This document shows positions 38,401-51,330 of a DNA stretch of 64,000 bases, piece after piece; positions within the stretch are counted from its first letter, which is position 1; each line of letters starts with the position of its first letter. The notes below the pieces were generated by a model. That model made no database searches and was not told the origin of the DNA. It was given only the letters and a program-made list of their open reading frames with translations. Location: NCBI GenBank assembly GCA_026545225.1, contig CM048845.1:62104533-62168532 (forward strand), in the 5' to 3' direction. Source of the DNA: Cornus controversa (lineage: Eukaryota > Streptophyta > Magnoliopsida > Cornales > Cornaceae). Both the position numbers and the translations under genes were made by a program.

Positions 38401-41400
38401 AGTTTTTTCCCATATACATTAGCTTCAACCTTTAATTTTCTCCTCTTCTATAGATATATTTTAAGCCTCAAATCTTCTTCCTTAATCTACTGCACTGAAA
38501 TTAGGCCTTACTTTTTAGTTTTTCAATACTGAGAATCCTAGCAGTTGGGCATTATAATTAGGAATGAAACATTCTTCGTATATTCCTTTCTCCACTCAAC
38601 CATACAAGAGAAAGAAACAACTTTCCCTTGTTTGGTTCAATTTTCTAAACACGGTTCTCAAGAATTCAAAAAACGGAAGAAATGTTTTCAAAGGACTGTA
38701 AATTACTATTATCTGAAACAGACTTTTTTTTAACTTTAACAGAAAACTGAACCAAACAAGCACAAATTTGTTTTTCATTGCTTTTTTTTCCCTATCGACT
38801 TTCTCCATTAAATACCTTATCATCTTTGATAACTTCTTCTTCTTTGATTAATAAATTACCTTGAAAAGTGCCAAGGGGGCACAATCTAGAACTAAACGGC
38901 CCCAAACATCCAGTTTTTTCCCATATACATTAGCTTCGACCATTAATTTTCTCCTCTTCTATAGATGGATTTTAAGCCTTAAATATTCTTCCTTAATCTA
39001 CTTGCACTGAAATTAGGCCATACTTTTTAGTTTTTCAATATTGAGAATCCTAGCAGTTGGGCATTATAATTAGAACTGAATAATAAAAGTAAATGATAAA
39101 AAAAATCAATCGATAAAACTGATAAGCCAGTGGTTTCTAATGAAACAAATAGTCATGAAAAAAACTTACCCTAAAATCAATCCTCTCAATCTCAGATGAA
39201 TGTGCGTCCGCTATATCTTTCCCAAACGATATAATCCTTCCATAATTAACATTTTTAGCCTTAGAAACCACACTTTCAGATTCATTTTGGCCTGAAATCT
39301 GAATATCATTGCTTCTTTGCCTCTTCTTGCTAGAAATGTAACCTTCTTCAGGCGACCAATCAAGATCACCCCAGATGGTGTCACCACCTTTTGGTATCAT
39401 AGACATGGTAGAATCCCATGTGCGAGACATCTTCATTATGTATTGCAATGCTTGAAGACCAAATATATCCTTATCCAAAACACCTTGTGCAATGGAGGCC
39501 CTGCATTTATGCAAGTGCACATCTTATATAAAAGTAAAACTGATCATTAAGATTGAGTATACATAGCAGAGTAAGTTCCTAACGGAACAACTTAAAGAGT
39601 ACTCATTTATAGAATTTGCATTGACATAAGGACCATGAAAGCATATTACACATTTCTGTTAATAGGGGGTATGCAGAAATAAAGAGACCGAATAAAAAAT
39701 GTTATGCATAGTTTTTTTCTAATTTCGACATAACCTACCATGGAATAATCTCGTGATTTTATTAATTAAAAAGGGCAGCCAGTGCACGATGCTCCTGCCA
39801 CTATGAGGTCTGAGGAGGGTCAGATGTATAATCTTTATTCTTTATGATATTTTTTCAATGATCATGTTTCTGAGAGTTTCTGCATGGAAGCTTTCTGAGT
39901 CCTGAACTATTCTTCATTTTAAGTACAACTGGTGTATTTGGTTGACTAAGGTTTATAATCAATTGACTGAAGTTCATAACTGTCATATATAAGCTACTTA
40001 TTTCATTTCTACAAGGACTAAACATTTTCCAAACACAAATTTCTAAATGGTGCCGCTGGAAAATCCAAGAACAGTTTTAAAACGCATATAACAAGACAGC
40101 TTGTATTTAGTCACTGTGACAGTAAATATAGAATAGTATGTCAAACTGTTCAGAAGAAGAACAGTTGTCTTACTATTGTTGCTTTATCATTTTAGGACAC
40201 ATGTAATGGTATAGCCTTCTTCAAGAATTGAACTGCAATATTTTGCAGATATTAGGTCAAATGAATACAAAAGGGAGATTAATCAAACAAAAAAATATGC
40301 CACGAATGAAGAGTAGCAAAATGTAGAGAAATTAATAGTGTCTGGCTCAGCCAGGAAGGCTTATGAAAGTCATTTCAAATGTAGGAAGATGGAGTGAGAA
40401 GCTCTGGTAGCTAAACAGCGATGCTTTACTATTAATTCTAAGTATTCAAACTCACGAATTATCAAGCAGACTTTTCCCACCCGCCATGTAAAGATATTGT
40501 TCTGTCATTACTAAAAAACAAACAATAACTGCATAGCTTTTCTTTTTCTTTTCCTTTTTAATTCCCAGATAAAAATGTGTCCAGAAACTATTCATAAAAG
40601 AGAAGGTAAATTGCAAAAAGACCTGACAACTGCAATATCCCTGGCTTCAGCAGAGAAAAGACCAGAGACAGCTTTGGGAACTCCTAGAAATGGTCCACCA
40701 ATATTCATCACTGCCTTTATATGCTTAGCACACCAATCCGATCCGCCCCCACCACCCATTGGAGCTGGTGTCTCCACCCACTTCATAAAATGCAAAAAGT
40801 ATAAAACACCCATTGAATGAGGAATGATAACTGCCTTTTTGCCACCATTTGTAGCAACCATTAATTCTATATTACTTTTTATCCGACTTAGTGTTTGGTC
40901 CCGAACCTGATGAAATGAATTTCACAATAAGATAAAACCCAATGCAAGCAATCCATCGAGTATTAGGATGTAAATAGGAAATGCAACTTCATTAGATTCA
41001 TGCATATTGTAATACCAACCAAGAAATAAGGAGGATACCTCAGTGTTCTGAAATGAAAGTCTCCAATCATATGAAGCCATATACATGGTCTTCTCTTCAT
41101 AGCCAATGCGAGCTAAATTAGCAATCAAAACTGCCCAAACAAAATACCCTGGAGCAAAGTAATCTGCCGCCACAAGACCAGAGACAGGCCTGACCCTTAT
41201 ACCAGGAGGATCCAGACCACTTTCATTGTCCAGTGACATATGCTCCATCCAACATAAAGGTCTGCAAAAGATCCAATGGAAAATGTCTGCTAAATGTCAA
41301 TATTCACTAGAAAAATATCGGTAAGTAAAAGTGCACCTCTATAAGATCCAAAGAGGAAAAAAAGGAAACAAAAAAGGAAAATTCAACAGAATTGGAGCAA

Positions 41401-44400
41401 GCAATGATATCTGATGGCAACATTAATATCCATAGTAAGTAAAGAAGTACGAGGACAGGAAAACAACACATCCATCTTTGGGATCATACAAATAAGACCA
41501 AGTGGCAAAATCATACACTTCAAATGATGAATATTTGACAAGATGACTAAATTTTCGCTGAACTGAAGCGGGTGCCAGATGTAGCATTTTCCCATAAACA
41601 AAACATTTGGGAAGGGTTATCTAAGATTATGTTTGTAAATGTAATTTATGGAAATGAAACACGTATCCATCAATGTAATTGGGTGAGTGGGCACAATGTT
41701 TACTTTGAAAAACCATGAAAGTTATTTTTTCTATAGAATCCAAAATATTAGTGGCAATAATGTCACCACTAATCAATATAACACTTTTAACAAAGAAACA
41801 ATGTAACATTGACTTCAAAAATCAAAGCATCACAAACATCCAATAATGAAGAATGAAAAATATCATAGTGGCTTTTATTAAAAAAAAAGGCACCACAAAC
41901 ATGCTTTGTACAATTCCTTTTTGGAAATAAAGACTAACTATCCAAACTGGTGACGAACACTATGGAAATGCATGCCATGTCAAGAACTGCCTGCCAAGCT
42001 AATCACAAAGTAGAAGATTAGAAGAAGTGGCCACATGCTATAAAACATTATAAGGTGTAAAAGGGGTACCACATTCTTAGAATCAGAAAGCTCTCCTACA
42101 AGATATATTGACTTATTTCAAAAGCATGACCAAATCAGACGAGGATTAAGACTGGAGATTGTTGGCGGTTATACATATCAATAATCTGTGCACTGGCAAC
42201 CCAATGATTAGCCGCATAGTGCATGTGCACGAATAGAAAGATGCATGTCCATATCATTACTTGTTATTTGGGAATGTCTTGTTAGAAGTGGGCATTTCTC
42301 TCCATTTTATATTCTCTTCTTGATTTATTATAGTGAAATTTCTTCTCTCTGTGGCCGTAGGTCGAGTTGGGCCGAACCATGTTAAATATTATGAGATTAT
42401 GTGTGTTTGTTTGCGATTTGCTTCTGTTGTGCCGAACGAGAGATATTTTTACCCAACAAGTGGTATTAGAGTTAAAGGTTCGACCTGGAGAGTTTGTCAA
42501 AGCTGATGGTTCATTCTGGAGAGTTTGACAATTGGTTGATAGAAATTCATAACACACAATTATATATATATATATAATGATTGAGCTAGTGATCTTCGTC
42601 AAGGTGGAGAATTTTTGCCAAGGTGGAGATTGGTCCTGTATGTCTCAAATTCTTAATAGGTTGGATTTTGAAATGTAATGTTTTCGTTAGACTTGGGCCC
42701 AAAGTAATTGTACTTGAGCCTCAAGCAACTGTATTCCATGTCCACTAAGGATTTGTATTATTTGTTCACTAAGCTAAGTTGTTGTATAAGTAGAGGTGGT
42801 GGTGAGTGGAGAAGGTAGAGAAGAAAAGAAAATTGAAGAATGAGTGAGAAGAGAGTGGGTGCAAAGGGGGCACCAATAGTAGAGAGATGCAACATTAAGG
42901 GAGTGTGCATTCATTCTCTACAGTTGTATATATAATTCGCGCAAGTAGAATCGCCCCGCAAATTCAAATTTTAGAATTTGCGGATTCAGTTGTCCAAATC
43001 CGCTCCCAACTCATCGATTCGCTCACAGAGCTTAATTCGCGGATTGTGCGTGGTTGTCAACCACAATGCAAATATAGTCTTTTAATAGTAAAAAGAAGCA
43101 AGCAGTGCAGGTGGCGGAATTGAACACGTGACCAGTTGATATGAATCAAGACAACTTACCACTTGACGCCCTTTTTGTTCGTGATATACTTAACACAATT
43201 AAAAATATAACTACTTCATATAATTAATTAGTAAAAGTAATTATAGATAAATATCTGATTATTGTTAAATAATCTAATATTAACAAAAAATAATATTAAA
43301 TAAATTAAAATAATAATGTATTAAGCAGAATAAGTACATACAAATTTACTTATTCATGTAAGATAAGTACACGTAAATAAATAAAATTCAGTATGAAAAC
43401 GCTCCCACTCTCAAATATTTTGGACTTTGGCGCTCTCGCGCTCCCGCTCTGTATGACTTAGGTTATTATGCGTGTTTTGTTTGTGATTTGCTTCCGCTGT
43501 GTCGAACGAGGGGTATTGTTTCCCAACATTACATCAGACCCCCCATTAACAACCGTGTAATGTTTGAATATTTGATTCAAAAATTGCTTTGTTTTAATAT
43601 TTGTTGGCAATCGGATCACAACAGACAAAGCAGGCTAATTATCTATCCAAGAGAAATCATCTTGCACAAATAACTAAGGCAGATTTTATACAAAGTTCAA
43701 AATTAAGGAATTATAGCATCTCATCACCCTGTTATGGTGTCAACCCTGTACATCTCATAGTTCAAAATTAAGGAATTATAGCATCTCGTCACCCTGTTAT
43801 GGTGTCAACCATGTACATCTCATAGAATTTTATTAATAGGGGACTCAGGTGAGAGTGGAAAATTTTGTTATTTTAAATAATACATAAATCCATTTCTTCT
43901 GTGACTTCTCTCCAAAAGTTAATGCCCCAGTAGATGGTGGGCTGCAAAGGATCACACAAACAAGATAGTTCTAGAACACTGAAGAGTTAAAATTACTATC
44001 TGAAAGGCACACCAAGATTCTAATACCGAAAACTTATAAGTTCTTCAATAAATGCACGATAACAGGGATGTTTTAGGAGTTAAATGCAATTTTCTGTTTT
44101 CTTTTATACAGTGCAGATAACAACAGGTTAGCCTAAATAAAAAGTAAAACTTAAAAGGAAATAAGACATGCTTTCATCCTCCAAGAAATGACTGATCTTT
44201 AGGCAACAATGTTCTACAAATTTAGGCTGCAGTAAGCAAGGCTCCCGATAAGTTTCATGACTTTTTTAGTTCACCCAAATCAAGTCTGTTTAGCAAATGG
44301 AAAAATAATGTCTGGACATCTACTCTAGGAGAAATCATTCCAAAATAACATGTAGAGATAACTTTTTTTGATAAGTAATAACATGTAGAGATAACTGAGA

Positions 44401-46321
44401 GGCCTCCAAACCAAATATCACTTCCAAATAGCCCTTTTAAAAGTATTACCCTTTAAAAGTATTCGATTATAACTGTGATCATGAACATGTCAAAAAGCAG
44501 GTCCCTGCAAAATGTCCTTTCTATTTCAAAGAGAAAACAGTAATATTTTAGAATAAGGTCTATCTCAATTTCTGTTGCATCGCTCTTCTTCTTCTCTTTG
44601 CCCTAACAGATGTTTCAGGCTCACATGTGCCTCTTTTAGTTCTTCATTCCGACAAATCATCAATTAATATTTCACCAACAGGCAATTTCTGCAACATTGT
44701 ATAGACACTTCTAAATAAGTCCACCTCGACAATCCATACATTTTATGTATTCTAATATAACTCAGCTCTATATTCTCATTAATTCAGAGCATACATTAGG
44801 AATTCACTTTTTTTTGCCACCGCTCTACCTACTACAAAATTTTCTGTCTGGGCCATCGATTATATTTTCCATGCTTCAATCCTTTTCTTTTTTTCCTTGA
44901 TATTGTATTCATAGCATGTTCAACGTGCAGTGAACCAAACAATTCCATCGAATTGGTGAAGAGTTGATTTTGGTTGTACATGAAAAAACCATCCCAATTA
45001 TCTTTTTTTTATTGATTGATTGCTGCTATCTAAAACTTGTCATAAATGCTTCCGTGTCAGGTTCTATGCTTTCATGTCTTGCCACTCGTGCATCTTAATG
45101 TCTTGTTATAGTGTAAATCCTAGAATGTCCTTCCGATTCTTTGCACATCTTTAGTTAACAGCCAAAATACAACTATGTCTGCAGTTACACAGAAGTTGCA
45201 TCAAAACAAGACCGCTGTAATAAAATTCATAAAATCCTTCCTATAAATGAATTAGTAGCATTCAAAAGATATGTTGTTCTATCCAAATTCCATATTTACT
45301 TAAGTTACTAACACAGACAAGCCTTATCTAGTAACTTTAAGTTCACATTGAATTTTGACAAACATTGCTTTGCTCATTTCAAAATTAATGTGTCTCTCTC
45401 TGCTGTTCCTTCTTTTTGAAAGCAATCTCAAATCAAGCCTTTAGACCAAATATCCTTTACCAACTCCGCACATAAAAATTATTAAATTCACCATTTATGA
45501 AATGATGATTATTGCTATTTGTGTAGCAATACAATTATTTTCAAACCTGCGTCTGTATACTATTAAAAAACAATAAAGTGTCTTCGAATCATATAACTCA
45601 TCCACCTCACTGACTTTCAGGATAAGAGTTTAAAAAACCCAATAAGAAACTGAGAAGCAAATAAATTACAGTTCCAAGAACATTCCCCACTATAATGTCA
45701 AATAAAACCAGCTCTGCATTCGAGAGTTGAACATGTATTTCGCACAATTCAGAGTCGAAAAATCAATTTTTTCCCAGTTTAAACTACTAACGTTCTCCAA
45801 ATTAAAAAACTAAATGCCATGAATTGATCCATTTAAATAAAACAACCATAAACTACACATCACAGTAACACAAACAAGATCATGAAACAGATACAGAAGC
45901 AGTACCTCTTGTAGACTTCGCCGAATGTGCCGCCCCAAAGCCTCTTCCGGAACAATCCGTCAGCACATTGATGGCCCTCCCACAACTCGAGCCCTGCGGT
46001 GACAATTCCGGGCACAAACAACACCGGATGCTTCACTTTTAGTCCCTCTTTCAGCAATTTCAAGCCGGGAGGGTCCGGCAACGGCCCTGTGATCGCCTCC
46101 GTCACGTACTGAGGGAACGACGCCGGCATGGCATTGTACAGAAACAGAAGACTCCACCACACCGTACATACGCATCCCACGAACCAACAACAACTATCCA
46201 CACACGACCACTTGTTGCTCTTCTCTTCAACCTTTTCCTTCACCTTCCTGTGCTTGTCATCGTCTTCGTCTCTCTTAATCTTTTCATTTTCAGATGGCTT
46301 TCGTCGTCGAATCAAAGACAT
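35433..46321 (-). CDS. PDAT1: Phospholipid:diacylglycerol acyltransferase 1
   Basis: Complete minus-strand gene in six coding exons: 46321-45906, 41261-41039, 40906-40623, 39500-39170, 37146-36887, 35916-35433. All introns are GT-AG with matching phases; the product is 665 aa (Arabidopsis PDAT1 is about 671). The enzyme moves an acyl chain from the sn-2 position of a phospholipid to diacylglycerol, giving triacylglycerol without acyl-CoA, in the ER. A basic, charged N-terminus (1-37) precedes one membrane segment (about 43-63, CCWFVGCVCTVWWSLLFLY). The lumenal LCAT-like domain follows: VLFVPGI, GTFGEVYKR, YDWRLSFQN, the nucleophile Ser244 in PHSMG, Asp567 in DGDETVP and His620 in SGAHVD. No key residue is missing. 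A TATA-like TATATAAACG lies on the minus strand near 46370. The gene is certain by sequence; PDAT1 rather than PDAT2 is the better fit. Confidence 0.97.
36335..36500 (-). mobile_element. LINE scrap, RTE type, 3' end with (TTG)n tail
   Basis: Minus-strand sequence carries CATGTAGCCGACCCCAAGTAG and ends in a TTGTTGTTG tail (ACAACAACAACAA on the plus strand at about 36346), typical of plant RTE-type LINE 3' ends. Similar scraps with CCAACTACTTGGGG occur at about 7530-7560 and 10230-10265. It lies in PDAT intron 5. Confidence 0.6.
37147..39169. repeat. PDAT intron 4 with a tandem duplication of about 525 bp
   Basis: Copy 1 is about 38046-38570 and copy 2 about 38571-39080. Shared landmarks are GTATATTCCTTTCTCCACTC, CCATACAAGAGAAAGAAAC, AAGTGCCAAGGGGGCACAA and GCAGTTGGGCATTATAATTA. 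Each copy contains a roughly 140-bp MITE with CCTTGTTTGGTTCA / TGAACCAAACA ends. Left of it, 37820-38040 is a C/A-rich low-complexity stretch whose 127-codon open frame is Thr/Pro/Ser-rich and not a recognised protein. Neither copy has splice-ready exons of PDAT. Confidence 0.85.
39501..40622. other. PDAT intron 3 (no element recognised)
   Basis: AT-rich intron of about 1.1 kb without terminal repeats, open frames of note or family matches. Confidence 0.5.
42264..43527 (+). mobile_element. Eroded LTR-element relic in PDAT intron 1
   Basis: A repeat end CCGAACGAGAGATATTTTTA, then CCCAACA, at 42433-42465 is followed at once by AGTGGTATTAGAG, a diverged tRNA-Met primer site. A second copy of the same repeat end (GTCGAACGAGGGGTATTG, then CCCAACA) closes at 43527. 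The left boundary is uncertain, and no protein domains are visible in between. It may be a non-coding LTR element with secondary insertions. It is old and incomplete. Confidence 0.5.
43694..43823. repeat. Two tandem 65-bp copies
   Basis: The copies start AGTTCAAAATTAAGG and end TACATCTCAT. They differ at only a couple of positions, so the duplication is recent. Confidence 0.9.
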
Positions 46322-47482
46322 TTTTCTCTCAGCTTCAACACAACATTGGCTACATCTACAAGCGTGCGTTTATATACAATTATATATGTATATATATTTG
46401 AAACCCTAGACGGCGGATGGTGGCCGGAGATGGTCGTTGAAGGGCGGAGTCCAGATAGCTTGCATTTAATTCCGATTGGGGTGCCAGAGTTGTATGTGGG
46501 ACCCAGAAATAATGCGTGTGACGTGGCGTGGTTTTGAACCGCTGACGCGTGATGTTATCTTTAACTAACGGTCGAAAATGAATATTGAAGGGTAAGCAGG
46601 TGTACTCGCTTTTTGTAAAGTGCCAGTTAGCTGAACTAAGCTTTTGGACCAATAATGCACTTGCATTTCACTTTTTTTAAAAAAATTAACATAATTATTT
46701 TCTAAAAAAACTGACACAATTAATTATTTAAAAATAAAATTTATACTCTATTTTTTATGAGTAATTTTGTTATTTCATTTATTAAAATTTTTAAGTGAAT
46801 TGAAAGTGATAAAAAGTTTATATCATATCATATCTCTATCATATATAACAAAATAAAAAAATATTCATTTTATATTGCGTAGAAGCATAGAATTTGTATC
46901 TTTAAATTTAATTTTTTATAATATGTCAAAGAAAAATAAGGACATGTAACACAAACAACAGGCTTAATTGGGTTTTATTGAAAAGGGTTACTTTACTGTA
47001 CCACCAAAAATAAAAAAATTTAAGAATTAAAACCAATTTATGTCTAGGCCATTTCTTACACATTATTTGTATGAGATTCATGTGTAGCATATTTTAGAAT
47101 CAATTATGACTATATTGACTGTCAAATTCATTGTAAAATTAAGGAGAGAAGTGAAAAAATCATAATACAATACAATTCGGATTGTCATTCTTAAATATTC
47201 CGTTTTCATTGTTCATTTTGACATAAAAGGTATTATTTCTCTTCTTGTTTTTATTTCAATATTTTTTTTTTTTTGGATTATTATCTCTCTTCTTTTTTTA
47301 TTAATGTGATTTGGAAAACCATCCAATTGTGAATTAAAAACGAGCATTATCTCTAAAAAGAAAAAATAGTGAAAACCAGACACACAGTAGTTCTACATTG
47401 CTTCTTCTATAGTTTCCATCAAATTATACTAAAGTAGTCCAGTGAGTCCTCGTCATGTCGATTTGTATGTATCGTTTACAGC

Positions 47483-47527
<45 letters not shown>

Positions 47528-47800
47528 TACAGACAATTTTATTCGTAAAAGTAAAACAAGAAGATGATATGGTCACTCATAGTTCAATCTACATCTAAAG
47601 CAGGACTTTGAACTGTCTGGGATTACCTTACTTGGGATAGCAACCTTCGAATAACCCATTTCCCAAATCAATATGGATGCTCTGGTACGAAGTACGGACA
47701 CATCTATCTTAGGGGTAGGTCAAAAGAAGTCTATCCAAAATATAAAATTCTATTAAAAAAAAGTTAAATGGCCATTTTAGACATAATATAATTTAGGATA
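46322..47800. other. PDAT promoter and AT-rich spacer
   Basis: The first 100 bases upstream of the PDAT ATG hold the likely leader and a TATA-like TATATAAACG (minus strand, about 46366-46378). Beyond about 46650 the DNA is AT-rich, with an (AT)n microsatellite at 47486-47523 and no gene or element recognised. Confidence 0.45.
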
Positions 47801-49931
47801 AATTACTGTGAGACCCTTGAGATTTGTCAAAATTACTATTAGATTAAACTTTTAAAAAAAATGCAGTCAACCTCCCCCGAGGTTTAAAAAAATAACTCAG
47901 GCATCTCATGCTGTTATTCAACCGTTAACAACGTTAGTTCAATAAATATCAAATGCCCAAATTACCCTTGTGAAAACAAAAAGACAAAAATAGCCTTAAA
48001 TTATTTGAATATTTAATATATACATCATATATACTAAAGCCAAACCCACCAGCGACCATCTCCATTCTCTCATGTATATACATCATATATACTAGCAGCA
48101 CTGATGAACCAAAGCCGTCATCATCTCCATTCTTGAATTTGGAGCTTTTCAAGATCATGACTGTTACCCAAGAGGGGGGGGAGTGAATAGGGTAAATGGC
48201 AATCTATGACAGTTTTTTTTTCACTAATTTAAATTTCAAGAACAAATCTAAATAAAGGCAATAGTGAAATGAAGAAAATGAAATTGATGCACGAAAATTA
48301 AGAGAGAGTTAGAGATAATCAAACACAAGTGATGCAAGATGTAGCGTGGTTCAGAATCTCCTACTCCACGACTCAAGATTCCTCTTGAGATTTTTCCAAA
48401 TTCACTAAGGCTTCTTCTTTCGGGTGGAGAGCAAGCATTTACAATGAAGCTTACAAGCTTCTTCCTTTCTCTTGCTAAGTGAAGTCCTTCACCTAGTCTT
48501 CTAGGGTTCAACCAACCCTTTACAATAAATGAGGAGAAGGTTTACAAGTCAAACAATATATCTCTCAAAGATAATATCTCAAATGAAAGCTCACAAGACT
48601 ATTAGATATATATGAATCACAAGATGAAGCTCAAGTCTAATAAATGAGAATGATTGAGTGTTGTTTGTAATGAATATAGCTCAACAAAAATAGGTCAAGT
48701 GTGTTGGATAGGAAAATAAATGCAGAGCCATCAATATATATAGAGCTCTTTCGAAAAATGGCTGTTGGAGGGTAGTTGGGTGCATTAAATGATTAGATTT
48801 GAATTCAGCATCTTTGAGGCGCCTCAAAATGATTTTGAGGCTTCTCAAAGTGCAATTTGAGGCGCCTAAAAAACTTTGAGACTTCTCAAACTGCCTTCTA
48901 GAAAGCCCTATTTTCTTCTGTAACTTTGAGGCTTCTCAAACTCAAGTTTGAGGCGCCTTAAAGTCCTCCAACCTTTATAAAATCATATTTCAAAGCAAAT
49001 GATAGGACTTATGAGCATGCATGGTCTTAGGGTATCATTATGCAAAGATCAAGATCAATTTCAAGTGATTTTAAAGACCAAGAAATGATATGAAAGATAA
49101 TGCATGGTCCTATTATAGAGATGAGCTTCAATCATGTTATTCATAAATAACTTTGACAATATAATCTTAACTCTCACCAACTTATATCTACCCCATTTCT
49201 TTCACTTTGGCATTTGTCTTTAAAGCTTGGGATAGCACCTTCTTCTTCATTGGAATTCTTTCTTTGACAATGTCCTCTTCATGACTTCATCCTCATTATG
49301 AATGCTTTCTTGAATAAACATCATTACTTCAAAATCAATCACTCAAATTGAAAATTAGTACAAAACATCATTAATGATTTGTTATCATCACAATTACAAG
49401 ATTGCCTTTAGGTTAAAACCTTTGGGTCAACAATGACAATCGGAGCGGGCTTTCTTGATGTTAGGGGGGGGTTTGAGTGACGAAAAAAGGGAAACGTAAC
49501 AAAGGCGTTTGTGGCTGGAAATTTCACTTTGTCTTACTCCACTAGAACTTCTTAAAGACTTCTAATGAATTTGAAATATTAATTCAACTCAATTTATGAT
49601 ATGATTGGTAAAGGATTGGTTAATCTTTATTTTTGGGTGTAGTTGATTAGGTTTTGGAAGTCTGTGGAACGAGAGAGAGAGTGAAGAGAGACGGGCAGTG
49701 TCAGTGTAATCATAAGGATGGCATTTTTGTCTGTTCATTTTTATAGTGTCTTACATCAGCACTAACACAAATGTTATATTATATATACATGGGGTATAAT
49801 GGTAACTTCACCACAATTGTTAGCATAGCTAACAGATCTGAATTCTGAGAAGGGTGTGAGAGTTATTTTTCAAAAACTTTCATCTATGAGTAATAAAGAA
49901 GAACCTCAAGGGGTGTCAGAGTAATTCACCC
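47801..49931. mobile_element. Mutator-type MITE, 2.1 kb with nested solo LTR, 9-bp TSD
   Basis: The left end GGATAAATTACTGTGAGACC and the right end, read inward, GGGTGAATTACTCTGACACC are inverted repeats. The flanks TATAATTTA and TATAACTTA (9 bp) differ at one base. Removing the LTR at 48162-49432 leaves about 0.86 kb of MITE. It is the same family as 1926, 7836 and 10559. Confidence 0.82.
48162..49432. mobile_element. Solo LTR, 1271 bp, perfect 5-bp TSD
   Basis: This begins TGTTACCCAAGAGG and ends CCTTTGGGTCAACA, flanked by ATGAC on both sides (48157-48161 and 49433-49437). The TG...CA ends and 5-bp duplication indicate an LTR left after recombination between two LTRs. The ends are also imperfect inverted repeats of each other over about 14 bases. 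An internal patch (48810-48965) alternates TTGAGGCGCCTCAAA-like and TTGAGGCTTCTCAAA-like palindromes. There is no coding sequence. The superfamily is not assignable. Confidence 0.8.
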
Positions 49932-50020
49932 TATAACTTATATATTTATGTGTTATATATATAAAATGAGACTGAAATTCACACTGAGGAAATTCTAAAT
50001 GGAGTCAAAGGGATAAGCAT

Positions 50021-51288
50021 CAGGGTGCACACGGTTCGGTTTCTTATGATTTTTTGTGAAATTAGAATCGTTTCTTAATTTTGAAATTGGAACCGAAACT
50101 GTTGAGTTCGGTTTGATTTCAGTTCCAGTTTTTCAACGGTTCTTTGTCAATTATTTTATTTTTATTTTTTTTAATATTGGCAAGATAGACACTCATACTT
50201 GTGCACACCAAGTTATAACAATAAATTAGAAGTTATTAGTATTTATTTAGGGAGGCGATATTCGTACCCCCTTTTTTTTACAATTGCACTCCACTTACCT
50301 TTTTCTTTTAAAGAAAATGACAAGAATGTCTATAAATTAATTAATACATCATCCCTTATTTTATAATACCACAACTACCCTTTATTCTATAAAGTTAAAC
50401 TCTTTTTTACATTCTTTTGTTTATTTATTATGTTTTTTTTTTGGTCTTATCAAAAGAGATAAATTTTTTTACTATTTTTACTTTTTTTACTACTTTTTTA
50501 TTTTTTAATCTCGTCAAAAGAGATAAATTGATCATAGTTTTCTTTTTTTTTTGTCTTCTCAAAATGGATAATTTATTCAACAAAAATAATTTTTTTTTTG
50601 GTTTCTTCCAATAGAGATAATTTCTTTTTTTGAACATATCAAAAGATATAATTTATTCAATAACGATATTTTTTTTGGGGTACTCTCAATGTAGATAGTT
50701 TATTCAACAAGAAATAAATTTTTTTATGTACTTTTTTTTTGGTCTTGTCAAGAGAGAATTTATTTAACATGGATAACTATTTTTTGGGTACTTTTTAATT
50801 TTTAATTCCTACCAAAAGAAATAATTTATTTAACAGAGATATTTTTTTTTTACCTCATGACAAAAGATATAATTTCTTCAACAGATATATATCTATATAT
50901 ATTTTGGTCTTGTCAAAAGAAATAATTTATTAACATAAATAAATTCTTTTGGATCTCGTAAAAAGAGAAAAAAATTTGGATTATTTTTTTTGGATCCGAT
51001 CAAAAAAGACCAAAAACATTAAAGATAAGAGACAAAAAGGACATCTGAAAGGGTAGTTTAGTATTTTAAAAAAATTTAATCATTCACATGTGAAGTAAAT
51101 GTTAGAAGTGACATTTCTCCTAAGATGGAAGTGCAAATGTAAAAAATGGAGTACGAATATCGCCTCCCTTTATTTAGATATCTTATATTATATAAATATA
51201 TAGAATATCAGAACTTAGAAACTATTAGTATTTATCTATATATTATATATTTTATACTTTATATATAAATAAAACACTAAAATTTAGA

Positions 51289-51330
<42 letters not shown>

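Larger units (their letters stand above)
41262..45905. other. PDAT intron 1, 4.6 kb, with LTR relic and a 65-bp duplication
   Basis: This intron separates the membrane-anchor exon from the catalytic exons. It contains an LTR-type relic (42264-43527, listed separately) and two adjacent 65-bp copies at 43694-43758 and 43759-43823 (AGTTCAAAATTAAGGAATTA ... GTACATCTCAT). The stretches 41300-42260 and 43830-45900 are otherwise featureless AT-rich DNA. Confidence 0.6.

Noticed and set aside
43085-43160. Stretch resembling a tRNA 3' half (GGTGGCGGAATTGAACACGTG)
   Set aside because: No matching acceptor or anticodon arms could be found around it, so a tRNA gene is not supported.
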